Shown piece after piece: positions 59,314 to 64,000 of a stretch of DNA of 64,000 nucleotides. The first letter of the stretch is position 1; each line of letters opens with the position of its first letter. This stretch comes from Prostheceraeus crozeri. Taxonomy: Eukaryota > Platyhelminthes > Polycladida > Euryleptidae. A program made the translations under genes and the position numbers. The stretch is taken from assembly GCA_907163375.1 (NCBI GenBank), contig CAJQUW010005297.1, forward strand, positions 1 to 64,000, given 5' to 3'. The notes beneath the pieces are model-generated. The model was given only the letters and a program-made list of their open reading frames with translations. It searched no databases and had not been told where the DNA came from.

Positions 59314-59465
59314 TTTTTTACCGTTGGCATAGTCTACTGAAGATGATGTGGGCTCGTCTCCACCACGGAGTTCGGTGCGATTCCCGGGTCAGGCGAGTGA
59401 GGTTGGGGAATCAAGGATGTTGGTGTCGTTTATTGACTTAGTTGTCATTCTCTTTAGGTATTTAA
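59314..59465 (+). repeat. tRNA-derived SINE, copy 2 (plus)
   Basis: It starts TTTTACCGTTGG. The A-box-like TGGCATAGTCTACTG is at 59325-59339 and the B-box-like GGTGCGATTCC at 59374-59384, followed by the body shared with copy 1. Internal pol III promoter boxes with this spacing indicate a tRNA-derived head. Confidence 0.7.
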
Positions 59466-59639
59466 TATAAGTCTTTGTTATCCCTTTTATGTCGATTATT
59501 GAACCTTCCAATGCGGCCTCCTAAAAAAGAGAAGATACGACTTCAATAAATTCTCTTTCTCTCTGTCATCATCTGTGTGAATGAGCCTTAGTCTTGAATC
59601 CTGTTTTTCTCAACAGGAATGCAATGCATGTCTCTTCAT

Positions 59640-59745
59640 TACGGCACCATGTGATCTCAAATAGAGCCATGAAATGAAAATATCGTAAAACCCGCCTTGA
59701 AATCGAACCCTCACTTACCAACTGAGAGGTTTCTACGATTTTGAA
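59640..59745 (-). repeat. Possible second tRNA-derived SINE head
   Basis: The minus strand has CCTCTCAGTTGGTAA (A-box-like, 59715-59729) and GGGTTCGATT (B-box-like, 59701-59710). The boxes are closer than in a tRNA, so an internal deletion is likely. Confidence 0.35.
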
Positions 59746-61354
59746 AAAGCGCTGCCTTTGGAGCATGACTATACATCACCTTTGATTTTTTTATTGTGTC
59801 TAACAATGGATGTTGATTAATCATTATTGTTTTGCACCGAATTATAAGTTATAGCATTTACTATCAGAGATCAGAGTTGATTATATACCCCCCGTTGTTG
59901 TTTTTTATCATAAAATATAATTTTTCGCTTGAAAATTATATTTTCATTGTTATCTATTTATGGGATGAATAATTGCAGTCTATATGCATTCTAATCACAC
60001 ATCTTACATTAATAAAACATTTATTAAAACGATCTATGAAAATCAAAGTAGTCAATGACATGTCGTAACTCAACATAGTCTTTTAGTTCTTCTTCTTGCA
60101 GACATTGCGTCATGAGTTCGTCGTCACCATCACAATAACCTTTCTCATCGATTTTTCCCTTTCGCATTCATTTTCACATACGCAGAGTCTGCATTTCATC
60201 ACTAAATAATCTAGACGGCTAAATTACAAACTAGAAAATGTATGCATGTAACCACACTCTTTTAAGTGACATCAATCCAGTTGCTGGTTCAGACACTTAG
60301 TGGAAATTTTTGTCCGCTTTCACCTTGCATTATAGTGGCATGCTCACTAACCAGCAGACTACGATGGCTGAAGTGATTTCATTGCTCTGATCTTACACGC
60401 GGTTTGAGCTTTGAAATTGATCCAGTACCGTGGTCAGTTGCACTGGTTGATCCTCGCACTGCAGTCATAGATTTGCCGTCAAAGTGACACTTCAAGCGTT
60501 AGATCGTGTTCTCATGACGCCCACTCACTAGCCACGCAATCCGATATCCGATATCTTCAATGACCATTGATAAATGTTGATCTAAGTTGATGACAATTTA
60601 TGTCATTATATGACTTATATGATGAAAGTTTGACAGTTTTAAGTGATTCCTTGAAAAATGGCATGTTATGCGTCGTAAGTGAATGAGTAGTCAATTTTTC
60701 CGTTTTGTTTAACACCTGCTAACTTGTTAAAGTAAATGAATAACAGCTCAAGGGATCGATTTGTCAGACCTCCTAACCCTCCATTGTCACATGATCCCTC
60801 ATAGGGGCATTGGCATGTGATATGGACTTCAATGAGGAAGGAATATTATGAGAATCTCAACATCTTGTTTTAGAAATGGATAGTCAGAATTCTAAGACAA
60901 AACTGTCATTGTTAATGTTAGTGAATGTATTAGAAAGTTGGATTACTTTATGGACAGAGGTCGTGAACTGAAAGAAATGATATTAGAAGAGTCAATCATC
61001 CTCACAATGGTTTTGATAGCGTTCTTGGATGTCAAGACTAAAGAAAGATTTGAATCACAAACAATGACTTTGGGAATTTGATTTTCAAGTCACCAGAAAT
61101 ACATGATGGTTTGACATACTTGTACACTAATTCTCAAAATATTTGGTGCTTTGAGAAACGTTTCCAACAAATAGAGAAGCAAAACTTTTTTCAAGGATTC
61201 AACGATTCATTCAAGGTCAGAGTCCGCTTGCTTATAAAAACCTACAATTCCAGAACAAATTAGTAGCATGCTACCGCGTGTGACATGTGATCTACTTTTG
61301 CCAAAAAGTGTTTTGTTTTGCTGCATGCTGGTATAGAAATATCACGCAGTGTTC
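59746..61354. other. No recognisable gene
   Basis: AT-rich with short frames only. Confidence 0.5.
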
Positions 61355-61520
61355 GTCGCAGTTTAACGGCGGAGTGGCCTTCTGGTACAGTGTTCACTCC
61401 GCGTCCGGGAGTCTGGCGTTCTAATCTTAACTTAAAACTCAAAACTTTTAAAATATGTACACTCTGCACTCCTGCTGATCATTCAGCACAAAGAATGAGA
61501 GTGAGATTAATGGAACTCAA
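61355..61520 (+). repeat. Possible tRNA-derived SINE
   Basis: The A-box-like TGGCCTTCTGGTACAG (61375-61390) and B-box-like GGCGTTCTAATC (61415-61426) sit in a GC-rich head, followed by an AAAACTCAAAACTTTT-type body and CTGATCATTCAGCAC. The open frame across it is a shadow. Confidence 0.45.
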
Positions 61521-64000
61521 CCACATGGAAGAGGGGTGCATCTCCGAATGTGCTTCCGATTATAGACAAGGAACATTATTTTTTTAACGAAGTTTGAAAT
61601 ATCACGTGATATCAGTGAATATTTTAATGTTGGTTTTTCTAATATGTTTCTTCTATTATTCAACTCATATCTCTAACGTAGTGAATGTCTGCAATTTTCT
61701 CCTGATCAATGAAAGCTTGATTCATAGCGCGTTGATTATCTACTGAAGCATTTTCAGGTTGCGGTTATAATCGAATTATTTCTAGTTTATAGTTTGCTCT
61801 ACGATATCAGACCGACTTAGACCTTGAAAGAATCGATGAAACCCTGAATAAAAGGTTCATGTAAAGTGCGCAAGTTTTGGTGCTTAATCGCCTTTCCGAA
61901 TCCTCGAGGTCAATCCAATTTGGCAACTCGAAAAGGGCCTAAGAATTGTCTTCAGATAGTTCAGACCTCCCATTTTCCTGCTCTGGCCACTATATTGTCA
62001 CCATATTGGCTATTATTGCTCATACATGCACTAATGTTGCCACTAATTCAGATGAGTGAAGATTTCTTTTCTGTTTGAAGATGAAGATCATTTGACAAAG
62101 TTAGCATTTTTGTGCATTATCGAAAGTGTCCAATGTCAGCTGAAGCTAAACTTCTGTACATTGCTAGCAAGTAACTTAATACTTCTGCAATAAATAGCAG
62201 CAGTTTTGAAGCAACCTTCCATGATCAGTGTGGTTTCGTGGCAACAAATTTTACTCAGTCAAAATATAGTCGATTTTGATAGACTTCGTCAACGATATTT
62301 TGCGAGTCACTTTATTTGCCTGAAATGAAGATCACGTAATCATGATTCATTTCACATTTTAAATAAATAAATAGCAATTTAACTTCATGATGCCAAAACG
62401 ACACCTTGCAGAAGTTTCGGCGAGTCTGTGCTATTTCTAACAGCGTAATGTCAGATGTCGTAACTGCAACCAATATTGTGTGATGATTGTAGAAACACAT
62501 AATCCACAATAGCTCTCTGTATAGACGGCGTCTTTTTATTCAGTAAACGAAACACTTTCATGTCACAAGTTTGGACGGTGATAACCATGCTTAGAAAGCT
62601 AGAATTATTAGGTCTTTAACTAGGGACTCCGATTTCATTCTCAAGCACTTAATAACCAAATAGCCGCAAGAAGTATATTATGCTAATTTCAAGTGTGGCA
62701 AATTTGAATTGCAAGATTATTGATGACAGAAAAACATTCAAATACAAAAGTTAATTACATTGCCTGAAGCAAGGATAGGTTTGATTGGTACTAAGAAATA
62801 GTGTACCGGTACGCTCATCTTTATAATCAATATGCAACTGGTCCTTCGGATCAAATTAAAGTAAAGTCAACTTGCTCAATGATGGTCACTAGCGAAGGTC
62901 ATCAGCGCACTTGGTCATGACTTGAATCATTCCTTACTATGACACAGCCTAGAACAGCAGTCTTCCTGGGCGCTCGCATTGAAAGCACAGAGCTGTCGGA
63001 TGTATGTTAGCGATGACTCGAAAATTAAGCCGGGCATTTGGATGAATATATGGTGTCAACGTTGCGCGAAGACTCATAATGTTTTCAACAATATTTTGCA
63101 GCGTTTAGCTTAATGATATGTGTTACGTAGAAAACATGTGTTTTAAATAACTTGATCCTCTGAATATAGGAACCGGAGGGGTTCTTAGCGACCACACTGT
63201 CATCATCACACCTCGATTTTTTTATTCTGAAAGTGACGATAGAATGACAACATATTTAATTTGACAACACTATGATGACGAATAAGCAATCTGTGCAGTC
63301 GTTCAGCTTGTTTAGCCATTCCGGTGCGTACTGAAATCATGACTGTTGAGTCTTTGCCGGACGAAACGTAGCGTCTACGGCTGCTTGGAAATTTTGTACT
63401 GAAATTGTTCAGACCTCAGGACTTGCATCGTTTTTGTGATCAGGTGAATTGGCACTATGTTCGAATTCTAAAAACCATAAACTATGATGGCACCAGTCGG
63501 AACTCTGGCAACGGGTCTAGCTCATGACTTAACTTTCAGATTTAAACTCGTATGACCACCTTTTCTCATGCAGTCATAAGTTACACCTGTGACCACAAAT
63601 TTATGAAATTTTTTTCCCTTTTTTGCATTATTGTTCTTTATATGCCTATAGAGATACACATGTAATATGCATAATTACAGTATTTTTTCTCGGGTATCCA
63701 TCAAAACTACTTGTAGCAAGCAACTGACATTGCGTATTTGAATGTATATGCAATAATCAATAAATGCTACATTTTGGTTTACTCCATAATCAATTGCAAA
63801 CAACCTTGACGAGAGCGATATTTCGGCGGGATCAAAATGATCCCAGCGGTTTTGTGACTTTGGTTTCTGGGTAAGCCATGTCATTGACACTCAAAAACTA
63901 TATTATTTTGCATAAATAATCTATCAAAATGCTGTCGTCGCTACCACACGAATAGTCGTCGATCATTAACGTTGGTCATACATCAGAAATTTCGCCAAAG
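61521..64000. other. No recognisable gene
   Basis: Only short open frames (61-71 codons) on both strands. No repeats or element ends were recognised. Confidence 0.5.

Overview
This is a window of AT-rich animal nuclear DNA. The evidence is intron-like splice sites, several kinds of non-LTR retrotransposon, hAT and Tc1/mariner DNA transposons, a Crypton-type tyrosine recombinase, tRNA-derived SINEs, and a viral-type (Polinton/adintovirus-like) packaging ATPase remnant. No bacterial operon, ribosome-binding-site pattern or CRISPR array is present. The repertoire resembles that of aquatic invertebrates, but the species or phylum cannot be fixed from sequence alone. Most short open frames look like chance and are not annotated.

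Layout. 1-2070: decayed right part of a Polinton/adintovirus-like element, followed by noncoding DNA with ~80-bp degenerate repeats and a large palindrome. 2.1-7.2 kb: mostly unrecognised DNA with one possible membrane-protein exon (5772-5911). 7.3-9.1 kb: decayed reverse transcriptase of an RLE-type LINE with an exact 60-bp duplication. 10.8-11.8 kb: non-autonomous hAT element. 12.3-12.7 kb: tandem duplication. 13.5-14.0 kb: inverted-repeat element. 15.9-16.1 kb: possible His/Pro-rich terminal exon. 18.0-19.3 kb: cruciform-like palindromes and a LINE 3' fragment. 20.1-20.8 kb: hAT transposase pseudogene. 22.4-24.5 kb: two further TIR elements. 26.7-28.4 kb: a complete mariner-group element with 179-bp, nearly identical TIRs and a broken transposase. 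29-34 kb: two more TIR-like elements. 34.9-35.4 kb: an intact orphan coiled-coil ORF. 36.7-37.0 kb: LINE fragment. 39.9-41.7 kb: a near-complete Crypton-like tyrosine recombinase gene with palindromes on both sides. 42-44 kb and 53.9-55.6 kb: two related hAT-like elements, the second carrying an RTE-like LINE fragment inside it. 45.4-46.7 kb: CR1/Jockey-like LINE. 48.1 kb: MITE. 51.4-51.8 kb: the best candidate first coding exon of a host gene. 52.6-52.9 kb: hAT MITE with a perfect 8-bp target duplication. 57.4-58.1 kb: Tc1-like transposase remnant. 58.8-61.5 kb: tRNA-derived SINEs, two of them in inverted orientation.

There is no multi-gene pathway here. The window is an accumulation of mobile-element copies of different ages in what is probably intergenic and intronic DNA. 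The most notable items are the Crypton-like recombinase with only two closely spaced lesions, the palindrome beside the Polinton remnant, a set of nested hairpins with GCGAAGC or GTGA apices, and the mariner element whose almost identical ends contrast with its broken gene.
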